Source: Lactobacillus huangpiensis (GTDB lineage: Bacteria > Bacillota > Bacilli > Lactobacillales > Lactobacillaceae). Taken from it: DNA of 64,000 nt. The position numbers were made by a program, and so were the translations under genes. The notes beneath the pieces are model-generated. The model did no database searches and was not told the DNA's origin. It saw only the letters and a list, made by a program, of their open reading frames with translations. Location of the stretch: NCBI RefSeq assembly GCF_019972815.1, contig NZ_BPPA01000013.1:1-64000 (forward strand), read 5' to 3'. Within the stretch, counting starts at the first letter, position 1, and each line of letters starts with the position of its first letter. Shown here piece after piece: positions 8,433 to 18,172 of the stretch.

Positions 8433-9392
8433 ATGTGGAAAACAGTTCTAAGACGAATTTTAATTATGATCCCGCAAATTATTATCTTGAGTATTTTGGT
8501 GTTTTTCTTGGCTAAGATGATGCCGGGTGATCCTTTTACTGGACAAATTAATCCAAATACTGATCCCAAGCAACTTGAAGCTTTAAAAAGAGCGGCTGGT
8601 TTATATGATCCCGCACCTGTTCAATACGCACGCTGGGTGGGAAACCTGTTTAAAGGTGATTTGGGAACAAGCTACATTCAACATGTTGCCGTTACTTCCT
8701 TAATTGCCGACCGTGCTGTTAATACTTTCTGGTTATCATTATTATCTACAGCTATCTGCTATGCTATTTCTATTCCTATGGGAGTTACAGCGGGTCGTCA
8801 CCAAGATGAATGGCAAGATCAAGCAGTTCAAATTTTTAATTATGTTACTTTTGCTATTCCGCCATTTGTATTTTATATTTTGGGAATCTGGCTATTTGGT
8901 TTTACTTTAGGGTGGTTCCCTATTTCTGGCTCTGTTTCTCCAAGTGCCTCCGGTTTTTGGGGAACATTAGGAAGCCAACTTTATCACATTATTCTACCTG
9001 CTATACTAGTGGGATTAATTACCACTACATCAATTGTGCAATACTTAAGAACTGGAATAGTTGATAATAAGGTTGAAGATTATGTTCGTACAGCCCACAG
9101 TAAGGGTGTACCGGAAAAAGTTGTTTTTAATAAACATATTTTACGTAACTCCTTATTACCAATAGCTTCTTCCTTTGGTACAGTCATTACGGGACTTTTA
9201 AGTGGTTCGATGATTGTTGAATCAGTTTTTAGTTATCCTGGAATGGGTAAGTTATTCTTAGATTCTATTGGTCAGCGTGATTACACAACTTTGACTGCCT
9301 TAATATTAATTTTTGGTATTTTAACACTATTAGGTAATCTACTTTCTGATATTATCATGAGTATAATTGATCCAAGGATCAGAATTAAATAA
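8433..9392 (+). CDS. oppB: Oligopeptide ABC transporter permease OppB
   Basis: The 319-residue integral membrane protein is OppB, one half of the transmembrane channel. It has an N-terminal helix (MIPQIIILSILVFFLAKMMPGDPF), about six hydrophobic segments, and the EAA-type loop near VRTAHSKGVPEKVVFNKHILRNSLLP that contacts the ATPases. The ribosome site is AAAGGAGGGGG. It sits between oppF and oppC in a single operon. MPGDPF is a hallmark of the peptide/nickel permease family. Confidence 0.96.
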   Translation: MWKTVLRRILIMIPQIIILSILVFFLAKMMPGDPFTGQINPNTDPKQLEALKRAAGLYDPAPVQYARWVGNLFKGDLGTSYIQHVAVTSLIADRAVNTFWLSLLSTAICYAISIPMGVTAGRHQDEWQDQAVQIFNYVTFAIPPFVFYILGIWLFGFTLGWFPISGSVSPSASGFWGTLGSQLYHIILPAILVGLITTTSIVQYLRTGIVDNKVEDYVRTAHSKGVPEKVVFNKHILRNSLLPIASSFGTVITGLLSGSMIVESVFSYPGMGKLFLDSIGQRDYTTLTALILIFGILTLLGNLLSDIIMSIIDPRIRIK

Positions 9393-9408
9393 GGGGGGAG
9401 GAGAAAAG

Positions 9409-10332
9409 ATGTCCGACAAGAAAGAAATTAAGACTAATTTGAAAGATAAAAAGAAAAATGTTTCTTCTTCTCCTGAATCAAGTTTTAAAGTAATTATTAG
9501 AGAAATTGTAAAAGATAAGGTGGCATTATCTGCCTTCGTCGTAATAGTGTTAATATTGCTGTTTACCATGGTAGGCTCCTTATTCCTAAATTCTGCTCAG
9601 GTAACTGAAACTAATATTGTAGAAGCGTATAATCCATGGGGAACTGCTGGTCATATATTAGGAACTGATGATGGTGGACGTGATATCGTCAAATTACTAA
9701 TAATGGGTGGACGAAATTCCATTTTGATTGGTTTGGGTGTAACCGTAGTCTGTGAAACTGTTGGTTTACTTGTGGGTCTAGTATCTGGATATTACGGTGG
9801 TAACATTGATGCCATAATAATGAGAATAGTAGATTTTGTTCAGGTATTGCCAACTTTCCCAATTGAAATCGTTTTGGTTTCTGTTATTCCGAACTACAAT
9901 TCCCTTAGTTTAATTGGAATTATTTCACTTTTTGGGTGGCCTAAAACTGCAAGGTACTTTAGGGCTTTTATACTGTCCCAAAGAGAAAGAGACTACGTTT
10001 TGGCTTCCAAAACCTCTGGTTCTTCAGACCTTAAAATTATGTTTCGTGAAGTATTACCAAATATTACCTCGATGATTATTATTGACGTTGTATTAACTAT
10101 TGCTGGTAATATTGGTATTGAAACTACGTTATCATATATTGGTTATGGTCTGCCGGCTTCTGTTCCATCATTAGGTACTTTGATTGGATTTGCAAATGAT
10201 CCGGTAAACGTAGTAAGTCGTCCCTGGCTGTGGCTTCCGGCTACAATTTTACTGTTAGCAATATCGCTAAGTATAAATTACGTTGGTCGTGCTCTACAGC
10301 GTGCTGGTGATGCCAGACAACGTGAGAATTAA
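9409..10332 (+). CDS. oppC: Oligopeptide ABC transporter permease OppC
   Basis: The product, 307 residues from this start, is OppC, the second channel subunit. A soluble lysine-rich N-terminus of about 30 residues precedes about six membrane segments. The coupling loop reads RERDYVLASKTSGSSDLKI. LGTDDGGRDIV after the first helix is a family signature. The ATG at 9409 is chosen over an upstream in-frame start inside oppB because GGGGGGAGGAG sits directly before it. A strong terminator follows, closing the oppDFBC unit before the binding-protein genes. Confidence 0.95.
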   Translation: MSDKKEIKTNLKDKKKNVSSSPESSFKVIIREIVKDKVALSAFVVIVLILLFTMVGSLFLNSAQVTETNIVEAYNPWGTAGHILGTDDGGRDIVKLLIMGGRNSILIGLGVTVVCETVGLLVGLVSGYYGGNIDAIIMRIVDFVQVLPTFPIEIVLVSVIPNYNSLSLIGIISLFGWPKTARYFRAFILSQRERDYVLASKTSGSSDLKIMFREVLPNITSMIIIDVVLTIAGNIGIETTLSYIGYGLPASVPSLGTLIGFANDPVNVVSRPWLWLPATILLLAISLSINYVGRALQRAGDARQREN

Positions 10333-10348
10333 TTCATTAATAGAATAC

Positions 10349-10384
10349 AAAAAGCTTTGTCTAAAGAGACAAAGCTTTTTTTAA
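10349..10384 (+). terminator. Terminator after oppC
   Basis: A perfect 14-bp stem pairs AAAAAGCTTTGTCT (10349-10362) with AGACAAAGCTTTTT (10367-10380), with loop AAAG and more T residues behind. It separates oppDFBC from the first oppA. Some read-through may still feed oppA. Confidence 0.92.
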
Positions 10385-10428
10385 TTAAAAATTATTATTA
10401 TAAACTTATTAGACTATTATGATACTTT

Positions 10429-10456
10429 TTGATAAGATTTTTTTCTATGCTAGAAT
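10429..10456 (+). promoter_or_regulatory. Promoter of oppA1
   Basis: TTGATA (10429-10434), a 16-base spacer and TAGAAT (10451-10456), with TGC directly before the -10 box. This extended -10 promoter lies about 65 bases before oppA1 and explains its separation from oppDFBC by a terminator. Confidence 0.75.
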
Positions 10457-10523
10457 ATGTTTGTTAGCTTATTCCAAGAATTTAGAATTTATTCAATAAA
10501 AAGATTGGAGTATGAATTAAATT

Positions 10524-12296
10524 ATGAATAAAACAAAACTTTTATATTCTGCTGGTATCGTTTCAACTGCCGCACTAACTTTAGTAGCTTGTGGCAAAGG
10601 TAATAGCACTACTAAGAATGAAAATGCTAAAACTGCAAGTAAATTTCCACAATCTGTTCCTGTAAAAAAAACCAAAAAAGGTGGAACTTTAAAGTATGCA
10701 ATTATGACAGATACTCCTTTTACTGGCATTTTTTCTGATGAATTATCGACTACAGCCATTGATAGTTCAGTAGCTGAACCAGGAGAAGAAGAATTATTTG
10801 ATACTGATGATAATTTCAAAATTACTAATAAAGGTCCAGCTACAATGAAACTGGATCGTAAAGCTAAAACTATTACGATTAAAATAAAAAAAGGTGTGAA
10901 GTGGTCAGATGGCAAACAAGTTAATGCTAAGGATGTAGAGTACCCTTACGAAATTTTAGCAAATAAGGCGACCAAAGCACAACGTTATAGTAATCAATTT
11001 GAAGAAATTGTCGGAATGAAAGAATACCATAACGGTAAGTCAAAAACTATTTCAGGAATAGAAATGCCAGAAGGACCAGATGGTCTGACTGTCATTCTGC
11101 ATTTTAAAGAGATGAAACCGGGTATGGTATATAGTGGTAATGGCTATTATTGGGAATATGCAGCTCCGTACCATTATTTAAAAGATATTCCATTTGAAAA
11201 ATTACAATCTTCAGATCAAATTAGAAAAAAGCCACTGTATTTTGGACCATATAAAGTTCAGAAATTAGTTCGTGGTCAATCTGTAACTTGGGTTCCAAAT
11301 AAGTATTATTGGCGTGGCCAACCAAAGTTGGATAAAGTGGTTTCACAAGTGATTTCACAGAATTCGATCTCACAGGCAATTAAAAGTCATAAATTTGACA
11401 TTGCTCAGGTAGTTAATTCTCAGTGGAACGAAGTTAAGAATACTAAAGGTGTTAATTTTGTTGCCCAAATTCCTCTAGGATATCACTATATTGGCTTTAG
11501 AGTTGGAAAATGGAATGCTAAGGCCGGTAAAAATGTGATGAATTCTAAAGCAAAAATGAATAATCAAGCACTTCGTCAGGCAATGACTTATGCCATAAAT
11601 ATTGATGAAGTCGATCAGCATTATACTTCAGGTTTAAGTTTTAGAGTTCCGACTTTAATTCCAGCGCAATTTGGAGACTACTTTGATAAAAAAGCCAAAG
11701 GTTATACTTATAATTTGAAAAAAGCCAATCAAATTTTAGATAAAGCTGGTTATAAAAAGAAAGGCCAATGGCGTGTCCAGCCTAATGGCAAGCCACTTAC
11801 TATCAAATTTTTGGCAATGACGGGCAGTTCAATTCAATCACCAACTGTACAAAACTATATTCAGCAGTGGAAAAAAATTGGCATAAAAGTGAAATTAGTT
11901 GGAGGAAGATTGACGGAATTTAACTCTTTTTATGACAAATTAGGGCATGATGATCCGCAAGTTGACATGTTTTTGGCAGCTTGGTCTTTGGCTAGCGAAC
12001 CCTCTCCTGCATCTCTTTATGGTGAGACCTCACAGATGAATTATAGTCGGTTTGCAACTCCAGAAAATAATAAACTTTTGCAAGAAATAGATTCTCAAAA
12101 GTCATTTGATCATACGTATAGGGTTAAGAAATTCCATGAATGGCAGAAATATATGAATAAAAAGGCTTATGTTGTTCCTGTTGACAATTCTTATAAGGTA
12201 ATAGCAGTAAATAATAAAGTTACTGGTTATTCCACCAAGCCCTCTGATAATTCTAATGGTCATCAATTATGGTACAAAATTGGATTTATAAAATAG
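10524..12296 (+). CDS. oppA: Oligopeptide-binding lipoprotein OppA, copy 1
   Basis: The 590-residue protein is an extracellular oligopeptide-binding lipoprotein (SBP_bac_5 family) that captures peptides for OppBCDF. The signal peptide ends in the lipobox LVAC with the acylated Cys23. The mature domain includes KWSDGKQVNAKDVEYPYEIL and the VNSQWNEVKN region. ATG at 10524 lies an unusually long 13 bases after GGAG. A three-codon frame (ATG-AAT-TAA at 10512) sits in between. It is the first of four tandem paralogues sharing almost the same length. Substrate range cannot be read from the sequence. Confidence 0.95.
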   Translation: MNKTKLLYSAGIVSTAALTLVACGKGNSTTKNENAKTASKFPQSVPVKKTKKGGTLKYAIMTDTPFTGIFSDELSTTAIDSSVAEPGEEELFDTDDNFKITNKGPATMKLDRKAKTITIKIKKGVKWSDGKQVNAKDVEYPYEILANKATKAQRYSNQFEEIVGMKEYHNGKSKTISGIEMPEGPDGLTVILHFKEMKPGMVYSGNGYYWEYAAPYHYLKDIPFEKLQSSDQIRKKPLYFGPYKVQKLVRGQSVTWVPNKYYWRGQPKLDKVVSQVISQNSISQAIKSHKFDIAQVVNSQWNEVKNTKGVNFVAQIPLGYHYIGFRVGKWNAKAGKNVMNSKAKMNNQALRQAMTYAINIDEVDQHYTSGLSFRVPTLIPAQFGDYFDKKAKGYTYNLKKANQILDKAGYKKKGQWRVQPNGKPLTIKFLAMTGSSIQSPTVQNYIQQWKKIGIKVKLVGGRLTEFNSFYDKLGHDDPQVDMFLAAWSLASEPSPASLYGETSQMNYSRFATPENNKLLQEIDSQKSFDHTYRVKKFHEWQKYMNKKAYVVPVDNSYKVIAVNNKVTGYSTKPSDNSNGHQLWYKIGFIK

Positions 12297-12324
12297 AAAA
12301 ATAAAATTTTTAATTAATTTCAAT

Positions 12325-12363
12325 AAAAATGCATTGAGCTGATAAAGTCCAATGCATTTTTAT
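12325..12363 (+). terminator. Terminator after oppA1
   Basis: AAAAATGCATTG (12325-12336) pairs perfectly with CAATGCATTTTT (12350-12361), with a 13-base loop. It lies about 30 bases past the oppA1 stop. Confidence 0.8.
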
Positions 12364-12496
12364 TATTAAGAATAATTAAAATAATATTATTAATAAAATA
12401 TTATTTTTTATTTAAAAACTTAATTTAATATGATATTATTTAGTATATTACACTCATAATTAGAAAAATTCTAGATTTTGAAAGGATCAAATAATC

Positions 12497-14266
12497 ATGA
12501 AAGAACATAGTCTGTTTTATACGATAGGGTTAGTGACAGTTACAGCTTTGACAATGGTTGCTTGCGGTAAAAAAAATAATGATAATGAAAATAGTGCAAA
12601 AGAAGCTAGTAAATTTCCTGAAAAAATGCCTGTAAAAACTTCAAAGAGGGGTGGTGTAGTTAAAGTAGCTTTACAAACTGACTCACCTTTTACCGGTATT
12701 TTTTCAGATCAATTACAAGTAACGGCCGTTGATGCTGATGTAGCCTCTCCTGGTTCAGAATCTTTATTTGATACTGATGATAATTTTCGTTTTACGGATA
12801 AGGGACCAGCAACTTTGAGGATTAATCGCAAGAATAAAACAATTACAATAGAAGTTAAAAAGGGAGTTAGATGGTCTGACGGCAAACAGGTTACTGCCAA
12901 AGATGTAGAATATCCATATGAGATTTTATCGAATAAAGATACAAATTCACAAAGATATTCAAGTCAATTTGAACTTATAAAAGGTCTTAAGGAATATCAT
13001 GAGGGAAAGGCAAAATCAATTTCAGGAATAGAAATGCCTGATGGCGAAAACGGCAGGAAAGTAATACTTCATTTTAAGCAATTGAAACCAGGAATGTATA
13101 ATAGTGGGAATGATTATTTTTCAGAGTATACGGCTCCATATCATTATTTAAAAGATGTACCTTTTAAGAAGTTGGAATCATCAGATAAGATTAGAAAAAA
13201 ACCTTTGTATTTTGGACCATTTAAATTAGAAAAATTAGTACGTGGTCAATCAGCAGTTTGGGTACCGAATAAATATTATTGGCGTGGTAAGCCAAAGCTG
13301 GATAAGATAGTGTATCAGGTAGTTTCGCCTAATTCTTCAACACAAGCTATTAAGAGTCACAAATTTGATGTTGTCAATGTAATAAATTCCCAATGGGATC
13401 AGGTGAAAAATACTAAAAAAGTAAAATTTATTGCAGAAATACCGCTCGCTTATTGGTTCATCGGTTTTAAGCTTGGCAAATGGGATCCAAAAACTGGTAA
13501 AAATGTCATGAATCATAAAAGTAAGATGGATAATGTTGCTCTACGTAAGGCAATTGGGTACGCAATGAATGTTGATGAAGTAACCAAGCACTATACTCAC
13601 GGCCTTACATTTCATATAACTACTTTTATTCCTCCTCAATTTGGTGATTACTTTAACAAAAATATTAAAGGATATAATTATGACGTTAAAAAAGCCAATC
13701 AAATTTTAGATAAAGCTGGATATAAAAAGAAGGGTAAATGGCGTGTTCAACCTAACGGCAAACCATTAAAGATTAGATTCATGGCTAAAGCCGGTGATCC
13801 TAATCAAGAACCGATTATTGAAAATTATATTCAACAATGGCATAGGGTCGGATTGGATGTTAGACTGTTAAACGGCAGAGTAACTGAATCAAACACTTTT
13901 TATGATAAGCTTAATCATGATGACCCACAAGTCGACATGTTTGAGGCAGGATGGTTGTTGTCATCTGAGCCCTCAGCAAGAGGTATGTATTGGGAAAAAG
14001 GTGCAGCGAATTATGATCGTTTTGTATCTCCTGAAAATGAAAAATTGTTGCAGGAAATGGACTCACAGAAAGCTTTTGATCATAAATATCGTGTAAAAGT
14101 TTTTCATGAATGGCAAAAATACATGTTTGATCAAGCGTATATGATACCAACTGTCAATTCATATAAAATTAAAGCAATTAACGATCAAATCACAGGATTT
14201 TCTCTCAAACCATCTGAAAATAACAATGGTCATGTACTTTGGTACCAAGTGGGTTATGTTAAATAA
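12497..14266 (+). CDS. Oligopeptide-binding lipoprotein OppA, copy 2
   Basis: This 589-residue protein is a second SBP_bac_5 lipoprotein. The lipobox MVAC again places the acylated cysteine at position 23. It aligns with copy 1 nearly without gaps. It differs in the pocket-side region, for example ESNTFYDKLNHDDPQVDMFEAGW and IPLAYWFIGFKLGKW, which hints at a different peptide preference (inference). AAAGGA lies 11 bases before the ATG. An AT-rich intergenic region and its own terminators suggest separate transcription. It could be an OppA or a related specialised binding protein such as a pheromone receptor. Confidence 0.92.
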   Translation: MKEHSLFYTIGLVTVTALTMVACGKKNNDNENSAKEASKFPEKMPVKTSKRGGVVKVALQTDSPFTGIFSDQLQVTAVDADVASPGSESLFDTDDNFRFTDKGPATLRINRKNKTITIEVKKGVRWSDGKQVTAKDVEYPYEILSNKDTNSQRYSSQFELIKGLKEYHEGKAKSISGIEMPDGENGRKVILHFKQLKPGMYNSGNDYFSEYTAPYHYLKDVPFKKLESSDKIRKKPLYFGPFKLEKLVRGQSAVWVPNKYYWRGKPKLDKIVYQVVSPNSSTQAIKSHKFDVVNVINSQWDQVKNTKKVKFIAEIPLAYWFIGFKLGKWDPKTGKNVMNHKSKMDNVALRKAIGYAMNVDEVTKHYTHGLTFHITTFIPPQFGDYFNKNIKGYNYDVKKANQILDKAGYKKKGKWRVQPNGKPLKIRFMAKAGDPNQEPIIENYIQQWHRVGLDVRLLNGRVTESNTFYDKLNHDDPQVDMFEAGWLLSSEPSARGMYWEKGAANYDRFVSPENEKLLQEMDSQKAFDHKYRVKVFHEWQKYMFDQAYMIPTVNSYKIKAINDQITGFSLKPSENNNGHVLWYQVGYVK

Positions 14267-14275
14267 AATTATGTA

Positions 14276-14310
14276 AGACTCAAGTTTTTAAGGCTTGAGT
14301 TTTATTTTTG
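14276..14310 (+). terminator. Terminator after the second oppA
   Basis: ACTCAAG (14278-14284) pairs with CTTGAGT (14294-14300), followed by TTTATTTTT. It lies about 10 bases past the stop. Confidence 0.75.
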
Positions 14311-14441
14311 CTAATATGAAAAGGTATTTTATAGAAATTTTTAATTAATAATTAATAAAATATTTATTTTACTAATCTTTTTTGTTATTATTTGATTTAG
14401 GTTTTAAATCGTGTTTGTACTTTTGTAAGGAGAGAAGAATG

Positions 14442-16214
14442 ATGAAAGAAAAAAATTTTTTATGCTCCATCGGTATTATAGCTACATGTGCCATGGCTCT
14501 GGTTGGTTGTAGTAAAGCAAATAAAAGTAATAATGAGGACAGTTCGAAGGAAGCAAGTAAATTTCCAAATGCTTTGCCAAAAAAGGAAACAAAGCAAGGT
14601 GGAACTGTTAGAGTTGCCGTTGAAACAGATACGCCCTTTACAGGAATATTTACTGATGAGTTAAGTGTAACTGCGACTGACGCAGAAGTTGCTTCACCCG
14701 GCGAGGAATCTTTGTTTTATACAGATGATAATTACAAAATAAATGATAAAGGTCCAGCAACAATGAAGCTGGATCAAAAAAACAAAACTATAACTATTAA
14801 AATCAAAAAGGGTGTTAAATGGTCAGACGGCAAACAAGTGGTTGCTAAGGATATGGCATATCCATATGAAATATTGGCTAATAAAAATACTAAAGCTCAA
14901 AGATATTCTACTAAAATGGAAGTTCTGAAAGGAATGAAAGAATATCATGAGGGCAAAGCTAAAAAAATTTCAGGAATTGAATTGCCAGACGGTGATAATG
15001 GTCGCAAAATGATATTGCATTTTTCCTATATGACACCAGGAATGGCCTTTAGTGGTAATGACTATTATTGGGAATCAGCTTCACCATATCACTATTTAAA
15101 GGATGTACCTTTTAGCAAACTCGAATCCTCAGATAAAGTTAGAAAAAGACCAATATATTTTGGACCTTATAAGTTAGATAAACTAGTTCGTGGACAGTCA
15201 GCTACATGGGTACCAAACAAATACTATTGGCAAGGCAAACCAAAACTGGATAAAATTATTTATCAAGTTGTTTCCCCTAATTCTACTTCTCAAGCAATCA
15301 AATCACATAAGTTTGATATTGCTCAAGTTATTAATGCTCAGTGGAAACAAGTAAAAGATACTAAAGATGTGAGATTTATTGCAGAAATTCCTTTATATTA
15401 CTCATACCTAGGGTTTAAGGTCGGCAAATTTGATGCCAAAAAAGGTAAAAATGTTATGAATCCTCATAGTAAAATGAATAATAAAGCCTTAAGGCAAGCT
15501 ATTGGGTATGCCATGAATGTAGAGGATGTCAGTAAACGTTATAATAACAATCTGAGTTTCAGAATTCCAACATTAATTCCAAAGCAATATGGTGATGTAT
15601 ATAATAAAAATGTTAAAGGATTTTCTTATAACTTAAAAAAGGCTAATGAACTTTTAGATAAGGCTGGTTATAAGAAAAAAGGTAAGTGGCGCGTTCAGCC
15701 CAATGGTAAACCTCTAAAAATTAACTTTTTAGCCATGTCGGGTGATGCTACACAAGGACCGATTATACAAAATTACTTGCAACAGTGGCATAAAATTGGG
15801 CTAAATGTAGGCCTTCTAAATGGTCGGCTGACAGAACGTAATTCGTTTTATGATAAAGTTCAAAACGATAATCCTCAAGTAGACATGTTCTTAGGAGCTT
15901 GGGGTCTTTCTACGGAACCATCACCTAATGGATTATATAGTGAAGGTGGACCAGCAAACTATACCAGGTTTGTTACCCCTGAAAATAATAAATTGATTAA
16001 AGAGATTGACTCTGCTAAAGCATTTAACCATAAATATCGTGTTGAAAAATTTCATGAATGGCAACAGTATATGTTTGATCAAGCTTATGTCATACCTGTC
16101 TTTAATGCATATAAAATTAAAGCGGTTAATAATAAATTAACTGGTTTATCACTAAAACCTTCTGAAACAAATAATGGTCACCCAATATGGTACAAAGTCG
16201 GTTATATTAAATAA
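14442..16214 (+). CDS. Oligopeptide-binding lipoprotein OppA, copy 3
   Basis: A third SBP_bac_5 lipoprotein, 590 residues from this start. The lipobox is LVGC, one residue different from the LVAC/MVAC of the other copies. The second of two adjacent ATGs (14439 and 14442) is chosen because it puts the acylated cysteine at 23 as in the paralogues. AAGGAG (14427-14432) serves either. The body keeps WSDGKQ and the IPLYYSYLGFKVGKF stretch. No clear terminator separates it from copy 4, so the two may be partly co-transcribed. Confidence 0.92.
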   Translation: MKEKNFLCSIGIIATCAMALVGCSKANKSNNEDSSKEASKFPNALPKKETKQGGTVRVAVETDTPFTGIFTDELSVTATDAEVASPGEESLFYTDDNYKINDKGPATMKLDQKNKTITIKIKKGVKWSDGKQVVAKDMAYPYEILANKNTKAQRYSTKMEVLKGMKEYHEGKAKKISGIELPDGDNGRKMILHFSYMTPGMAFSGNDYYWESASPYHYLKDVPFSKLESSDKVRKRPIYFGPYKLDKLVRGQSATWVPNKYYWQGKPKLDKIIYQVVSPNSTSQAIKSHKFDIAQVINAQWKQVKDTKDVRFIAEIPLYYSYLGFKVGKFDAKKGKNVMNPHSKMNNKALRQAIGYAMNVEDVSKRYNNNLSFRIPTLIPKQYGDVYNKNVKGFSYNLKKANELLDKAGYKKKGKWRVQPNGKPLKINFLAMSGDATQGPIIQNYLQQWHKIGLNVGLLNGRLTERNSFYDKVQNDNPQVDMFLGAWGLSTEPSPNGLYSEGGPANYTRFVTPENNKLIKEIDSAKAFNHKYRVEKFHEWQQYMFDQAYVIPVFNAYKIKAVNNKLTGLSLKPSETNNGHPIWYKVGYIK

Positions 16215-16380
16215 AATGCAGATTATTATTTATGATCCTGTATACATATTCTGATTTTAATAAAGCAAAATTAACATTTTATTAGTAAAACTATTGCATT
16301 TTTAATTTTAAGTGTTAACATTTAGGTATTAACTTGCTTCCAAAATTATAATTGATGTTGGAGAAGGAGAAAATTGTGTT
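16215..16380 (+). promoter_or_regulatory. AT-rich spacer before oppA4, TATAAT only
   Basis: These 166 bases hold no gene and no convincing terminator. A TATAAT lies at about 16348-16353, but no good -35 box was found at 16-18 bases upstream. Expression of copy 4 could come from this weak signal or from read-through of copy 3. Confidence 0.3.
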
Positions 16381-18150
16381 ATGAAAAAAGGTAAACTATT
16401 AGGTTCTGTAGGAGTTTTAACTGCTGCAACCCTGACTTTAGTAGCTTGTGGTAAGAATAACACCAAGAGCAATGAAGGTGCTAAAACAGCAAGTAAATTC
16501 CCTATTCAGACTCCCGTAAAAACCGCTAAACAAGGTGGTACGTTAAAGGTGGCAGAAGTTACTAACACCCCATTTACTGGTGTCTTTAATGAAGAGTTGC
16601 AAATGGATCAACCAAGTGCTGATGTTACCAGTCCAGGACAAGAATCTTTATTTGATACTGACGATCACTATAAGATCAATGATAAAGGTCCGGCTACTTT
16701 AAAATTGGATCGTAAGGCTAAAACAGCAACTATTACTATTAAAAAGGGTGTCAGATGGTCCGACGGTAAACAAGTTACTGCCAAAGATGTTGAATTTGCG
16801 TATGAAATTATTGCCAACAAGGCAACTAAATCTCAAAGATATGCGACTCAATTTAATATTATTAATGGAATGGCTGATTACCATGAAGGTAAGTCAAAGA
16901 CTATATCTGGGATTGAAATGCCAGATGGCCCTAATGGACGTGTTGCAGTATTGCACTGCAAAGAATTGAAACCTGGTATGTACTATAGTGGTAACGGCTA
17001 TATTTGGGAAATGGCCGCACCTTACCACTATTTGAAGAATATTCCTTTTTCAAAATTGGAATCTTCTGATGAAATTAGAAAGAAGCCATTGTTCTTTGGC
17101 CCATACCAAGTTAAAAACGTTGTACGTGGTCAGTCAGTTACATGGGTACCAAACAAATATTATTGGCGTGGTAAACCAAAATTAGATAAGATTGTATACC
17201 AGGTTGTATCTCCAAACTCTGCTTCGCAAGCGATTAAGAGTCATAAATTTGATATTACCCGTGTAACTAACAGTCAATGGAAACAAGTAAAGGATACAAA
17301 GAAAGTTAACTTTATTGCTCAGATTCCTCTGGCATATAATTACCTAGCATTCAAGGTAGGTAAATGGGACGCTAAGAAGTCTAAGAATGTAATGAATCCC
17401 CATGCTAAAATGGGTAACAAGTCATTACGTCAAGCAATGGCTTATGCTATGAATACTGACGATGTTTATAAACATTATACAGATGGTTTGAGTTTCCAAA
17501 TTCCTACATTGATTCCAGAACCATTTGGTGATTATTTCGATAAAAGCGCCAAAGGATACACTTATAACATCAAAAAGGCCAATCAAATTTTGGATAAGGC
17601 TGGTTTTAAGAAGAAAGGTAAGTGGCGTACTAATCCAAACGGTAAGCCATTAACAATAAATCTTTTGGCTATGTCGGGTAATGCCATTCAACAACCAATT
17701 ATTCAAAACTATATTCAACAGTGGAACAAGATTGGCTTGAATGTTAAACTTGTTGGCGGACGCTTGACTGAATTCAACTCATTCTATGATAAAGTTCAAA
17801 ATGACGATCCAAAAGTTGATCTGTTTTTGGCAGGTTGGAATTTGTCCACTGAGCCTTCTCAGGAACAAATGTATAGTGAAGGAACAATGTCTAACTATTC
17901 ACGTTTTGTAACTCCTGAAAATACTAAACTTATTAAAGAAATGGATTCCCAAAAAGCCTTTGATCATAAGTATCGCGTTCAAAAATTCCATGAGTGGCAA
18001 AAGTACATGATTGATCAAGCATATGTAGTTCCTACTACAAATGCTTATAGAATTGATGCTGTTAACAGTAAAATCACTGGTTACTCATTGAAACCATCAC
18101 AGACAAACAATGGGCATCAATTATGGTACAAAGTTGCTTACACTAAATAA
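16381..18150 (+). CDS. Oligopeptide-binding lipoprotein OppA, copy 4
   Basis: The fourth SBP_bac_5 lipoprotein, 589 residues with lipobox LVAC and acylated Cys23. Its signal peptide and body are closest by eye to copy 1; both have the opening LTLVACGK and the segment FNSFYDK. It carries a cysteine in VLHCKELKPG where the others have Phe, an oddity for an exported protein. AAGGAG (16364-16369) lies 11 bases before the ATG. A strong terminator follows, ending the peptide-uptake cluster before rnc. Peptide specificity is unknown. Confidence 0.93.
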   Translation: MKKGKLLGSVGVLTAATLTLVACGKNNTKSNEGAKTASKFPIQTPVKTAKQGGTLKVAEVTNTPFTGVFNEELQMDQPSADVTSPGQESLFDTDDHYKINDKGPATLKLDRKAKTATITIKKGVRWSDGKQVTAKDVEFAYEIIANKATKSQRYATQFNIINGMADYHEGKSKTISGIEMPDGPNGRVAVLHCKELKPGMYYSGNGYIWEMAAPYHYLKNIPFSKLESSDEIRKKPLFFGPYQVKNVVRGQSVTWVPNKYYWRGKPKLDKIVYQVVSPNSASQAIKSHKFDITRVTNSQWKQVKDTKKVNFIAQIPLAYNYLAFKVGKWDAKKSKNVMNPHAKMGNKSLRQAMAYAMNTDDVYKHYTDGLSFQIPTLIPEPFGDYFDKSAKGYTYNIKKANQILDKAGFKKKGKWRTNPNGKPLTINLLAMSGNAIQQPIIQNYIQQWNKIGLNVKLVGGRLTEFNSFYDKVQNDDPKVDLFLAGWNLSTEPSQEQMYSEGTMSNYSRFVTPENTKLIKEMDSQKAFDHKYRVQKFHEWQKYMIDQAYVVPTTNAYRIDAVNSKITGYSLKPSQTNNGHQLWYKVAYTK

Positions 18151-18172
18151 AGTCATTTAATAAAGTAGATTA

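Noticed and set aside
8225-8569. 114-residue minus-strand frame across the oppF/oppB junction
   Set aside because: Covered by two strongly supported plus-strand genes and lacking a ribosome site.
10517-10915. 132-residue open frame on the minus strand across the start of oppA1
   Set aside because: It lies wholly opposite a well-supported lipoprotein gene, has no ribosome site, and similar shadow frames appear opposite oppA2.
12325-12340. 16-base identical string also found at 47137-47152
   Set aside because: One match of this length is expected by chance in 64 kb of AT-rich DNA; at 12325 it is simply part of a terminator arm.
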